Shown here in pieces: positions 26,261-34,850 of a DNA stretch of 64,000 bases. Both the position numbers and the translations under genes were made by a program. Source of the DNA: JAKOUY01 sp037045185 (lineage in GTDB: Bacteria; Actinomycetota; Acidimicrobiia; Acidimicrobiales; Ilumatobacteraceae); contig JBAOHQ010000002.1 in assembly GCA_037045185.1 (NCBI GenBank), positions 124,001 to 188,000 of the forward strand. Reading direction: 5' to 3'. Positions within the stretch are counted from its first letter, which is position 1. Each line of letters opens with the position of its first letter. Below the pieces are notes generated by a model. It made no database searches. It saw nothing but the letters and a program-made list of their open reading frames with translations, and was not told the origin of the DNA.

Positions 26261-27188
26261 ATGGGGCGGGCGGCTACATTCCGGGGCATCCGTGCGACGG
26301 CAACCCCAGCAACCGACGAGGCATTCGGACTGGCCGAGGGGCCGGTGTGGGATCTGCCCACCGCCGGCGGCGGGCGATTGCTGTGGGTGGACATCGACGC
26401 CGGCGCGGTCTACACCGGGGCGGTGTCGGAGGGGCGGGTCGCGGTGCGGCGCCGTTTCGTCGTGGATCGCACGGTGGGCCGCGTGATTCCCGGTCCAGAC
26501 GGCACGCTCGCCGTTGGCGCCAGCCGTGACCTGAGGGTGGTCGACGGCCAGACGGGTGCCGTCGTCCGCTCGCTCGCTCTGCCGACCCCCGCGGGAAGCC
26601 GGCTCAACGACGGGGCCTGCGATCCCGCGGGCCGGCTGATCGTGGGGTCGCTGGCCCTCGACGGTCGACGAGGGCGTGAGGTGCTGATGCGGGTGGAGCA
26701 CGACGGGACGATCACGGTGCTCGATGACGACCTGACGCTGTCCAATGGGCTTGGCTGGTCGCCCGACGGGCGCACCATGTACAGCGTCGACAGTGTGCCC
26801 GGGGTGGTGTGGTCCAGGCCGTACGAGGCGGCCGGCGGCGCGCGTCGGCCGGCGAAGCGTGCTCATCGACCTGGCGGGCGTCTCGCCAGGTGGTGGGCCC
26901 GATGGCCTCTGTGTCGACGCCGACGGCATGGTGTGGGTCGCGGTGTGGGGCGTCGGCGAGGTGCGCCGCTACAACCCCGAGGGTGAGCAGATCGGCGTGG
27001 TCGAGGTGGACGCGCCGCATACGTCCAGCGTCACCTTCGCTGGCGATGACCTGTCGACGATGGTGATCACCACGTCGTGCTCGCAGCTGTCCGCGGCGGA
27101 TCGTGACCGGTACCCGCTGTCCGGCCGGCTGTTCATCGCCCAGCCGGGGGTCGCCGGACTGCCGAGTCCTACCTGGGCAGGGCTGTGA
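26261..27188 (+). CDS. SMP-30/gluconolactonase/LRE family protein, one frameshift
   Basis: Six-bladed beta-propeller lactonase. The metal-site motif AEGPVWDLPTAGGGRLLWVDI is present (Glu ligand), then RLNDGACDPAGRLIVGSL (Asn and Asp ligands) and LSNGLGWSPDGRTMYSVDS. The frame breaks near 26850; the +1 frame continues with LIDLAGVSPGGGPDGLCVDADGMVWVAVWG to a stop at 27188. Repaired length of about 308 residues is normal. Hydrolyses sugar lactones. Its stop overlaps the dehydrogenase start (TGATG), the first link of the putative catabolic operon. Confidence 0.87.
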
Positions 27189-28201
27189 TGCGCGCCTTCG
27201 TCATCACTGCGCCGGGCCGCTACGAGGTCACCGAGGTCGAGCCGCCTCACGCCGCCGCCGGGCACGTCGTTGTCGACGTCGAGCGTGCGGGCGTATGTGG
27301 CACCGACGTCGAGGTCCTCAGCGGGCACATGGCCTACCTCGAGTCGGGTGAGGCCCAGTATCCGATGCGCATCGGCCACGAATGGTGCGGCCGGATCAGC
27401 GCGGTGGGTGCGGGCGTCGACCCGGCGTGGATCGGCCGGCGGGTCACCGCCGACACGATGCTGGGGTGCGGCGACTGCGCCAGATGCCGGGCCGGGCGCC
27501 ACAACATCTGCGCCGAGCGCTTCGAGATCGGTCTGCGTGGCGGGTGGCCGGGCGCCGTGGCCGAGCAGGTCGGCGCGCCAGCCGGCGCAGTTCACGTCCT
27601 CCCCGACACCATCGATCCGGCCTGCGGGGCGATGATCGAGCCGGGCGGGAACGCCTGGCGGGCAGTCGACGCCTCGGGGCTCGTTGGCGGGGACAGGCTC
27701 CTGATCATCGGCTCGGGAACCATCGGGCTGCTCGCCGCGCTGTTCGCCAAGGCACAGGGGATCGAGGTCCACGTGCTCGGCATCGACCGGCGGACCTTGG
27801 ATCTGGCCGTCGACCTCGGTGCCGACGGCGCCTGGACCACGGCCGATCTTCCATCGCTCGGGTTCGGGGCCGCCGTCGACGCCAGTACGTCGGCGGCGTC
27901 GGCTGGCGTTGCCGTCGAGGTGGTGGAACCGGGCGGGCGGGTTGTCCTCGTCGGCGTTGCGGCCGAGCCCTCCACGGTGGACAGCCGCCGCCTGGTGATG
28001 AAGGACCTGCACGCAGTCGGGCTGCTCGCCGGCTCGTTCGGGCTGGCCGGGGCGATTCGTGCCTATGCCACCGGCGCAGTCGACCCCAGGCCGCTGATCG
28101 CGGCCACGGTGTCCTTGGGTGAGACCGGGGCGATCCTCGAGGGCCGCCGCCCTCCTGGCGCGGGTGCGGGGCCGAAGGTGCACATCGACCCGCGGCAGTG
28201 A
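27188..28201 (+). CDS. Zinc-dependent medium-chain alcohol/sugar dehydrogenase
   Basis: 337 residues of the MDR superfamily: catalytic zinc ligands in AGVCGTDVEVLSGH and IGHEWCG, structural zinc cysteines in TMLGCGDCARCRAGRHNIC, and the NAD(P) motif LIIGSGTIGLLAAL. Related to threonine/sorbitol dehydrogenases. Probably oxidises a sugar or sugar alcohol, giving the lactone or keto sugar handled by its neighbours. ATG overlaps the SMP-30 stop. A GTG codon directly precedes the ATG, so the start could be 27185. Confidence 0.9.
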   Translation: MRAFVITAPGRYEVTEVEPPHAAAGHVVVDVERAGVCGTDVEVLSGHMAYLESGEAQYPMRIGHEWCGRISAVGAGVDPAWIGRRVTADTMLGCGDCARCRAGRHNICAERFEIGLRGGWPGAVAEQVGAPAGAVHVLPDTIDPACGAMIEPGGNAWRAVDASGLVGGDRLLIIGSGTIGLLAALFAKAQGIEVHVLGIDRRTLDLAVDLGADGAWTTADLPSLGFGAAVDASTSAASAGVAVEVVEPGGRVVLVGVAAEPSTVDSRRLVMKDLHAVGLLAGSFGLAGAIRAYATGAVDPRPLIAATVSLGETGAILEGRRPPGAGAGPKVHIDPRQ

Positions 28202-28274
28202 GTCGGGCGGGCCCGTGAGCGTGGTGGCGGCGGCCCGCCGGGGATGGTGCCATCGTCGCCTACGCTCGTCGGCT

Positions 28275-29541
28275 GTGCTCGACGCCGCGCCCGATCCGTC
28301 GCCGGTGTCAGCGCCCCGGTCGGGCGAGTCCGATCGTGCGCCCGTGGCTGAGCCAGCGTCGGGTCCGGTGTCGGCGATGGTGGCCGGCAGCTACGTGGCC
28401 TATGCCGTGGTCGGGTGGTTCCTCGCCGGGCTCGGCGCGGCACTGCCCGAGCTGCGCGACCAGATCGGCGGGATCGCTGGCCTGTACCCGCTGCTGCCCG
28501 GGGCCGTCATCGCCGCGACGGGGCTGGTGTCGGTGCGCCGGCACCGTGCCGAAGGACCGGGGACCCCACATCACCGCGCGCTGATCATCGGCGTGATCGG
28601 CACCGCCGCGGGCGTCGGGCTGATGGGTGTCACGGCGTGGCGCGCAGTGGGGTTGCTCGGCGCCATCGCCGCAGCACTCGCCGTGGCGTTGCTGATCCGC
28701 TACCTGCCCGGCGTCCTGGCGACCGCTCGCCCAGACGACGTGGAGCAGGTCTTGACCCGGGCCAATGCCTGGTCGAGCTTGGGCAGCATCGCCGGGCCGG
28801 CGGCGGTGGGCGGGACCATCGCCCTGGGCATCGGCTGGCTCCCCGGGATGGCGGTCCCGCTCGGTGTCGCCTCCGTTGGCAGCGTGGTGCTGCTGCGCAC
28901 AACGGTCGACCGTGGCGCGTGGCGCGCTCGGCGCGCCACGCGCCAGTCCGGCGCGCCCGAACGATCCGCCGCCGACATCCCCTCCCTGGCCACCTGGTGG
29001 CGGCCGTGGATGGTGCTGTGGCTCGGCATCGTCGTCGAGTTCTGCTTCTCGTACTTCGCCGCCACCTTCCTGCACGACGAGCGCGGGCTGTCCACTGCGG
29101 CCGCCGCAGCGGGCGCCGCCGTGTGGGGTGTCGGGATGACCGCCGGGCGGTTCCTGGTGGGCATGCGCCGGCCGTCTGGCGGGGTCCTTCCCAGTGCGGC
29201 GATGATCACGATCGGCTTCGTGTTGTTCTGGGCAGTCGGCAATCCGTGGGTGTCCGTGCTCGGCATCCTCGTCGCCGGGCTCGGCGCCGCACCGCTGTAC
29301 CCCTCCCGGGTCGAGCGCGCTGCTGGCCCGCTTCCCGAGCGCTCCGGATCAGGGGTCGACGCGTGGCTCGCTGGCGTCGGGGTTCGCCCTGCTGACTGCT
29401 CCGGCGCTGATGATCGCGCTGCGCGAGGTCAGCGACGTTCGTCGTGCGTACCTGGCGGTGCCGGTGCTGCTGGCCGGGCTGGTGCTGCTGGCCTGGGAAC
29501 CGGCCCGAGCCCTGCCAACACACGATGATGGGTCCCGATGA
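28275..29541 (+). CDS. MFS-type transporter, one frameshift
   Basis: A membrane protein of about 420 residues with repeated hydrophobic segments (for example VAGSYVAYAVVGWFLAGLGAALPEL, ALIIGVIGTAAGVGLMGV and MVLWLGIVVEFCFSYFAATFL) in the major-facilitator pattern, with a charged central loop near residue 215-235. The frame breaks near 29322; the +1 frame gives SALLARFPSAP and the last helices up to the stop at 29541. GTG at 28275 (VLDAAPDPSPVSAP) is the likely start, but a GTG further upstream is possible. Substrate presumably the sugar or acid degraded by the neighbours. Its stop overlaps the next ATG. Confidence 0.8.
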
Positions 29542-30503
29542 GTCCACGACTGTTGCCGACGGTGTTCGTCGATCACCGCTTCCCTGACGCCTACCGTGAC
29601 CTGGTGGATGGCCGGGCCGTCCTCGTTGGTCTTGGCAGTGACGAGGGCCTCGACACCGCAGATGCGCTGCTGGTGGGCGCCACCCGGCGCTGGGACGCCA
29701 CGGCGTTCGCCCACGCCCCGATGGCCAAGGTGATCTCGCGCGTCGGTGTCGGCTATGACAACGTCGACGTCGACGCAGCGGTGCGTGCCGGAATCACCGT
29801 GTGCAACACCCCGTTCGGTCCGACGGTGTCGACGGCCGAGCACACCATGGCGTTGCTCCTCGCTACCACCAAGCAGCTGATGCGCGAGGCCGGCCGTGCC
29901 AGGGAGGGGCTGAAGGCCGAACCGGTGGGCCGGGCGATGGAACTGGACGGGCGGACGCTTGGCCTGGTGGGATTCGGGCGGATCGCCTCGCGCGTTGCCG
30001 TGGCCGCGCAGGCACTGGGCATGCGGGTGCTGGCCACCGACCCGTTGGTCACCGAACCGGGCGTCGCCGGGGTCACCATGGTGGACTTCGAGGAGTTGCT
30101 GGCGTCGTCCGACGTCGTGTCGATCCACGCCCCGGCCATCCCATCCACCCACCACCTGTTCGACGATTCGGCCTTCGAGCGGATGAAGTCCGGTTCGTAC
30201 CTGGTCAACTGCGCCCGTGGCAGCCTGGTCGACCACGACGCGCTCATCGCCACGCTGAACAGCGGCCACCTCTCCGGCGCCGGGCTGGACGTGACCGAAC
30301 CAGAACCGCTGCCGGCAGGTCATCCGCTGCTGCGCCGCCACGACGTGATCGTCACGCCCCATGTGGCCTCGTCCACCGTGGCGGGCCGGCGGCGGCTGTA
30401 CGAGCACTCGATTGCCAACGCCCTGGCCGTGCTGTCGGGACGGCCTGCCGACGTGGTTGCCGCGCCAGGCCAACCCACCACCCATAAGGACGTGCAGCCA
30501 TGA
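29538..30503 (+). CDS. D-isomer-specific 2-hydroxyacid dehydrogenase
   Basis: 321 residues: substrate-domain motif KVISRVGVGYDNVD, NAD motif LGLVGFGRIASRVA, then NCARGSLVDHDAL with the active-site Arg, DVTEPEP with the Glu, and TPHVASST with the catalytic His. Reduces 2-keto acids or oxidises 2-hydroxyacids with NAD(P). In this operon it may act on the product of the aldolase, such as glyoxylate or hydroxypyruvate; that is inference. The start overlaps the MFS stop and the stop overlaps the aldolase start, both as ATGA. Confidence 0.92.
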   Translation: MSPRLLPTVFVDHRFPDAYRDLVDGRAVLVGLGSDEGLDTADALLVGATRRWDATAFAHAPMAKVISRVGVGYDNVDVDAAVRAGITVCNTPFGPTVSTAEHTMALLLATTKQLMREAGRAREGLKAEPVGRAMELDGRTLGLVGFGRIASRVAVAAQALGMRVLATDPLVTEPGVAGVTMVDFEELLASSDVVSIHAPAIPSTHHLFDDSAFERMKSGSYLVNCARGSLVDHDALIATLNSGHLSGAGLDVTEPEPLPAGHPLLRRHDVIVTPHVASSTVAGRRRLYEHSIANALAVLSGRPADVVAAPGQPTTHKDVQP

Positions 30504-31318
30504 CCGATGGCCTGCGAGCAAACTGGACGGCCGGACGGGAGACGCTCGGTCTGTGGCTGAGCACACCCAGCTCGGTGATTGCCGAGAGCGCTGCCCGCCA
30601 ACCCGTCGACTACGTGTGCGTCGACACCCAGCACGGCGTCATCGACTACCAGTCGTCGGTATCGATGATCCAGGCCATCGAACTGAGCGGTGGCACGCCG
30701 GTCGTGCGGGTTCCGTGGAACGAACCGGGGATCATCGGCAAGACCCTCGACGCCGGGGCCCACGCCGTCATCGTGCCGATGGTCAACACCCGGGCCGAAG
30801 CCGACGCAGTCGTCCGCGCCGCCCGCTACGCGCCCGACGGCAGCCGCAGCTGGGGACCGGTCCTGGCCGGGATGCGCCACCCCGACAACCGGGCGTGGGC
30901 CGCCGAGACCGTCACGGTGATCCCGATGATCGAGACCGCCGAGGCACTGTCCAACCTCGACGACATCCTCAGCGTGGCGGGCGTCGACGCCATCTACGTG
31001 GGCCCGGCCGACCTGGCCATCAGCCTCGGGCTCGGCCCGTCCGGCAACGAAGGCAACCCGCTGTTCGACGACGCTCTGGCGGCCATCGTCGCCGGGTGCC
31101 GGCGCCATGGCGTGGTGCCCGGGATCCACTCGACCGGGGCGCTCACCCCGCTGCGCCGCAGCCAGGGGTTTCGGATGATCACGGTCACCAGTGATCTGCT
31201 GGCGCTGCGCACCGGCTTCGACCGCGAGCTGGCCGCGGCCCGTGACTCGGCGACCTCGGCGACCTCGGCGACCTCGGCCACCTCGGCGACCTCGGTCGGG
31301 CCCGGCGCCCTGTACTGA
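30500..31318 (+). CDS. HpcH/HpaI-family aldolase with repeated tail
   Basis: A class II pyruvate aldolase of 272 residues: LGLWLSTPSSVIAES, DYVCVDTQHGVIDY, GAHAVIVPMVNT with the substrate-binding region, VIPMIETAEALSNL and the metal-ligand region AIYVGPADLAISLG. Family members cleave 4-hydroxy-2-ketoacids or 2-keto-3-deoxysugar acids to pyruvate and an aldehyde. The protein ends in a low-complexity tail SATSATSATSATSATS, encoded by a 9-bp tandem repeat, which is not part of the fold. Last gene of the plus-strand catabolic string. Confidence 0.9.
   Translation: MTDGLRANWTAGRETLGLWLSTPSSVIAESAARQPVDYVCVDTQHGVIDYQSSVSMIQAIELSGGTPVVRVPWNEPGIIGKTLDAGAHAVIVPMVNTRAEADAVVRAARYAPDGSRSWGPVLAGMRHPDNRAWAAETVTVIPMIETAEALSNLDDILSVAGVDAIYVGPADLAISLGLGPSGNEGNPLFDDALAAIVAGCRRHGVVPGIHSTGALTPLRRSQGFRMITVTSDLLALRTGFDRELAAARDSATSATSATSATSATSVGPGALY
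31244..31297 (+). repeat. 9-bp tandem repeat in the aldolase 3' end
   Basis: About five imperfect copies of the unit CGGCGACCT, in frame, encoding a Ser-Ala-Thr tail. One copy has GCCACCT. The copy number is likely to vary between strains by slippage. Confidence 0.85.
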
Positions 31319-31332
31319 CCCCTGGCTCGCCG

Positions 31333-31376
31333 CATGGGCGCGTCAACTTCGGATATGTGGAGTTCTCGCGCCCATG
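31333..31376. repeat. 44-bp palindromic element, copy 1
   Basis: Begins CATGGGCGCG and ends CGCGCCCATG, with a variable core containing AACTTCGG. One of four elements of the same length in the window, always in pairs (partner 31405-31448). It lies between the convergent aldolase and sulfatase genes, so it may serve as a transcription terminator or be a REP-like mobile repeat. Confidence 0.75.
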
Positions 31377-31404
31377 CGAGCGGGAGTGAGGCGAGCCCGG
31401 GTCA

Positions 31405-31448
31405 CTTGGGCGCGCCAACTTCGGGTTTTCGAAGGATTCGCGCCCATG
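31405..31448. repeat. 44-bp palindromic element, copy 2
   Basis: Starts as CTTGGGCGCG, ends CGCGCCCATG, core with AACTTCG and CGAAGG. It sits 28 bases after copy 1 and ends four bases before the stop end of the sulfatase gene. Same length and termini as the other three copies. Confidence 0.75.
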
Positions 31449-31452
31449 CGGG

Positions 31453-33729
31453 TCAGTCGGCGGCGAAGGCGGCGCGGATCTCGGAGTCAGGGTCGGGGCG
31501 TGACCCGGGCGCGGCGGAGGTGAGGGTGACGCGGTGGATGGTCCCGGCGAAGGCGAACGGTGGGCGATAGTCGGCGCTGACCGCCAGCCCCTCGTCACGG
31601 CCGACGAACATCCCGAGCCCGGCGGTGGAGATGTTCGGCAGGAACAGCATCGCCGGCTGGGCGGCCTCGGCGACGTCGTGGCCGTCGACGGCGATGACCA
31701 CCCGCGCCCGGCGGCCGGCCTCGTAGCGCAGCGAGACGTCATGCGAACCGGGGGCCAGCGGGTCCGGCGCGCTGACACGCACGGTGGCGCTGTACAGGGC
31801 GAAGGTGGCTGTCGGCCGCCCGTCGACAACATAGAACGCCCACCCGCCATGGTGATCGCCGAGCGCGGTGATGATCCCATCGGTGGCCCCGTGCTCCACG
31901 GTGACCTGGGCCGACAGGGTGAAGCCGCCCATCGTCGACGGCAGTTGGCTCTCCACCACCGGCGCAGCGCCGGGCATCAGCATCACCGCGGCCGGCGGGG
32001 GGAACTCGCCCGGATGGATGTGGGCCAGCGACGCCGGGAACTCGTACATCGGGAACACCTGGTTGCGCCAGGCCTCCTCGGTCCACACTCGCTCCATCTC
32101 GGCGACGCGCTCGGGGTACTGCTCGGCGAGATCGGTGGATTCGGAGAAGTCCGAGTCGAGATGGAACAGCGACCAGCGGTCGGTGTCGAAGTCATGGCTG
32201 CCGGTGATGAACGAGCGCTCGTCGAACTGGTTGGCGACGTGATCGGTGACCACCTTCCAGCCGTCCAGGTACAGGCCGCGGGACCCGCACATCTCGAAGT
32301 ACTGCAGGTCGCGGTGCTCGCCTGCATCGGCGTCGGTGAACGAGGCCAGCATCGACCGCCCGTCGATGGGCTGCTGGGCCACGCCGTCCACCTCCGTTGG
32401 GGCCTCCACGCCGGCCGCGGCAAGCACCGTCGGCAGCACGTCGACGGCGTGGCAGAACTGTGGGCGCACCGCGCCGGCGTCGGTGATCCGGGCCGGCCAG
32501 CGCACGATCAGCGGCGTGCGCACTCCGCCCAGCCAGGCGTAGCGCTTCCATAGGCGCATCGGCCCGTTGCCCGCCCAGGCCCAGCCGAACGGGTAGTGGT
32601 TGTAGGTGTCGTGGCCGCCGATGTCGGCCAGCCGGTGGGCGGTGTCGGCGACGTCGGACGGCACGCCCATCCACGCCGCGGCCTCGTTCAGCGTGCCGTT
32701 GCGCCCGCCCTCGGCGCTGGCGCCGTTGTCCGACAGCACCATGACCATCGTGTTCCCGGCGATGCCGCGCTGGTCCAGGGCGTCGAACAGCCGCCCGAGA
32801 TGGTGATCGGTGTGGGTCAGGAGCCCGGCGAACACCTCCATGTACCGGGCGAACACCCGCCGCTCCTGGGTGCTCAACGACTCCCACGCCGGCACCCACG
32901 GCGGGCGCGGTGTCAGCACCGTGCCCGGCGGGACGATCCCTTCGGCCAGCTGGCGGGCGAAGGCCCGCTCCCGCCACGCCTCCCAGCCGTCGTCGAACCG
33001 GCCGGCGTACGGCGCGACCCATTCCTCGGACACGTGGTGCGGGGCGTGCATCGCCCCCGGGGCGACGTAGAGGAAGAACGGCTTGCGGGCCGCGGCCTGC
33101 TGCTGGTTGTGGATCATGGCGATGGCTTCGTCCACCAGATCCTCGGTGAGGTGGTACCCGTCCTCGGCCGAGCGCGGCGGCGACACGGAGGTGTTGTCGC
33201 GCACCAGCTGCGGCGCCCACTGGCTGGTCTCGGCGCCGAGGAAGCCGTAGTAGCGCTCGAACCCCAACCCGAGCGGCCAGCGCTCGAATGGCCCCGACGC
33301 CGAGTACTCGCCGCGGGCGGCGAGGTGCCACTTGCCGACGGCCATCGTGTTGTACCCGTTGTCGCGCAGGATCCGCGCCAGCGTGGCGGCCGACTGGGGG
33401 ATGCGCCCGGTGTAGCCGGGAAATCCCAGGACGGTCTCCTGGGTGAGCCCCATCCCCACTGCGTGGTGGTTCCGTCCGGTCAGCAGTGCTGCCCGGGTCG
33501 ACGAGCAGATAGAAGTGACGTGGAACCGGTTGTAGCGCAACCCGGCGGCGGCGAGGCGGTCGATGTTCGGGGTGGCGATCCCGCCACCGAACGGTCCGAG
33601 CTGGGCGAAGCCGACGTCGTCGAGCACCACCATCACCACGTTCGGGGCCCCGGCGCCCGGCGTCGGGTAGGTGACGAAGCGGGCCTCGGAGGTGGCCAGT
33701 CGGGTGGTGATGTGCTGTGGCGAAGCCAT
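31453..33729 (-). CDS. Arylsulfatase with C-terminal LamG-like domain
   Basis: A protein of 758 residues. Alkaline-phosphatase-fold sulfatase: metal ligands in VVLDDVGFAQLG (Asp 37/38), the cysteine motif ICSSTRAALLTGRNHH (Cys 75), AVGKWHL, DHHLGRLFDAL and LSDNGA. The residue two after the formylglycine Cys is Ser rather than the usual Pro (CSSTR for CxPxR). From about residue 600 a concanavalin-like domain follows (PSTMGGFTLSAQVTVE, WAFYVVDGRPTATFALY), suggesting carbohydrate binding. There is no obvious signal peptide. It would cleave sulfate esters from sulfated sugars or steroids. It converges on the catabolic operon. Confidence 0.92.
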   Translation of the reverse strand: MASPQHITTRLATSEARFVTYPTPGAGAPNVVMVVLDDVGFAQLGPFGGGIATPNIDRLAAAGLRYNRFHVTSICSSTRAALLTGRNHHAVGMGLTQETVLGFPGYTGRIPQSAATLARILRDNGYNTMAVGKWHLAARGEYSASGPFERWPLGLGFERYYGFLGAETSQWAPQLVRDNTSVSPPRSAEDGYHLTEDLVDEAIAMIHNQQQAAARKPFFLYVAPGAMHAPHHVSEEWVAPYAGRFDDGWEAWRERAFARQLAEGIVPPGTVLTPRPPWVPAWESLSTQERRVFARYMEVFAGLLTHTDHHLGRLFDALDQRGIAGNTMVMVLSDNGASAEGGRNGTLNEAAAWMGVPSDVADTAHRLADIGGHDTYNHYPFGWAWAGNGPMRLWKRYAWLGGVRTPLIVRWPARITDAGAVRPQFCHAVDVLPTVLAAAGVEAPTEVDGVAQQPIDGRSMLASFTDADAGEHRDLQYFEMCGSRGLYLDGWKVVTDHVANQFDERSFITGSHDFDTDRWSLFHLDSDFSESTDLAEQYPERVAEMERVWTEEAWRNQVFPMYEFPASLAHIHPGEFPPPAAVMLMPGAAPVVESQLPSTMGGFTLSAQVTVEHGATDGIITALGDHHGGWAFYVVDGRPTATFALYSATVRVSAPDPLAPGSHDVSLRYEAGRRARVVIAVDGHDVAEAAQPAMLFLPNISTAGLGMFVGRDEGLAVSADYRPPFAFAGTIHRVTLTSAAPGSRPDPDSEIRAAFAAD

Positions 33730-33785
33730 CCGCTCAACGTAGCCACCGTCATGACGCCGTCTCCGCCCGGGGTTACGGTGGGCAG

Positions 33786-34850
33786 GTGCTGGTCTACGCC
33801 GGAATGGATCCTCGCCTGCCCGTCGGCGAGGTCCCCGCGGCGGCCCGGCGCGCCGAGGCGCTGGGGTTCGACGGGTTGCAGATCTCCGAGACGATTCATG
33901 ATTCGCTCGCCGTCAGCCTGCTGGCCATCGAGCACACCTCGTGGATCACGGTGCGGACCTCGGTGGCGGTGGCCTTCGTCCGCAGCCCCACCCTCACCGC
34001 CTACACCGCGTGGGACCTGGCCGCCTATTCGGGAGGGCGGTTCGAGCTCGGCCTCGGCACGCAGATCCGCCAGAACATCGAAGACCGCTACGCGATGCCG
34101 TGGGCTGATCCTGTGCCGCGGATGGCCGAGTACCTCGACGTGGTGGAGGCTTGCTTCGCGGCCTTCGCCAGCGGGGCGACCCCGAAGGTCGAGGGCGCCC
34201 ACTACCGCATCCGGCGGATGCAGCCCTACTTCCACCCCGGCCCCGATCCGGACACCACGGCGCCCGAGCTGTGGCTCGGTGGGGTGAACCCGGGCATCTG
34301 CCGTCTGGCCGGCCAGCGCGCCGCCGGGTTCATCACCCACCCCACCAACTCCAGCCCGCGGTTCATCGACGCGGTGACCCGGCCGAACCTGGCCGAGGGC
34401 GCCAGGCGCGCCGGCCGCCCGGTGCACGACATCGGCGTCGTGTGCGCCACTCCCGTGATCACCGGGCGTGACGACGAGGCCCTGGCCGCCGAGCTCGAAC
34501 GGCAGCGCAAGCTGCTGGCCTTCCTGTACAGCACCCCGGCGTACGAGCGCACGCTGGAGCTGTACGGCTGGGCGGGGCTCGGCGCCGAGCTGCGCCGCCT
34601 GATCCGTGACGACGCGTGGCATCTGCTGGACCGCCTGGTGACCGACGAGATGTTGCAGCAGCTGGCGCCGATCGCCACCTATGACACCCTGGCGGCGACG
34701 TTGCTCGCCCGCTACGAGGACCGCGCCACCGGGATCGTGCTAATGCCGCCGGCCGACCCCGCCGACGACGGGCGTTTTATCCAGGTGATCGACGCCCTCC
34801 AGGCCGGTACGGTGACCGTCCATGACCCTCCACACCCTGCACGCCGATGA
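33786..34850 (+). CDS. LLM-class F420-dependent oxidoreductase
   Basis: About 354 residues with the TIM-barrel flavin/F420 fold of the luciferase-like monooxygenases: VYAGMDPRLPVGEVPAAARRAEALGFDGL, VRTSVAVAFVRSPTLTAYTAWDLAAYSGGRFELGLG and ELWLGGVNPGICRLAGQRAAGF. Cofactor F420 is inferred from the family and the actinobacterial context. GTG at 33786 fits the family start. Divergent from the sulfatase. Its 3' end overlaps the next gene by 29 bases, a long overlap that ties it to the ABC transporter genes. Confidence 0.88.
   Translation: MLVYAGMDPRLPVGEVPAAARRAEALGFDGLQISETIHDSLAVSLLAIEHTSWITVRTSVAVAFVRSPTLTAYTAWDLAAYSGGRFELGLGTQIRQNIEDRYAMPWADPVPRMAEYLDVVEACFAAFASGATPKVEGAHYRIRRMQPYFHPGPDPDTTAPELWLGGVNPGICRLAGQRAAGFITHPTNSSPRFIDAVTRPNLAEGARRAGRPVHDIGVVCATPVITGRDDEALAAELERQRKLLAFLYSTPAYERTLELYGWAGLGAELRRLIRDDAWHLLDRLVTDEMLQQLAPIATYDTLAATLLARYEDRATGIVLMPPADPADDGRFIQVIDALQAGTVTVHDPPHPARR

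Noticed and set aside
32596..34287. Long plus-strand open frame opposite the sulfatase
   Set aside because: Shadow of the sulfatase reading on the other strand; the real LLM gene lies in a different frame from 33786.
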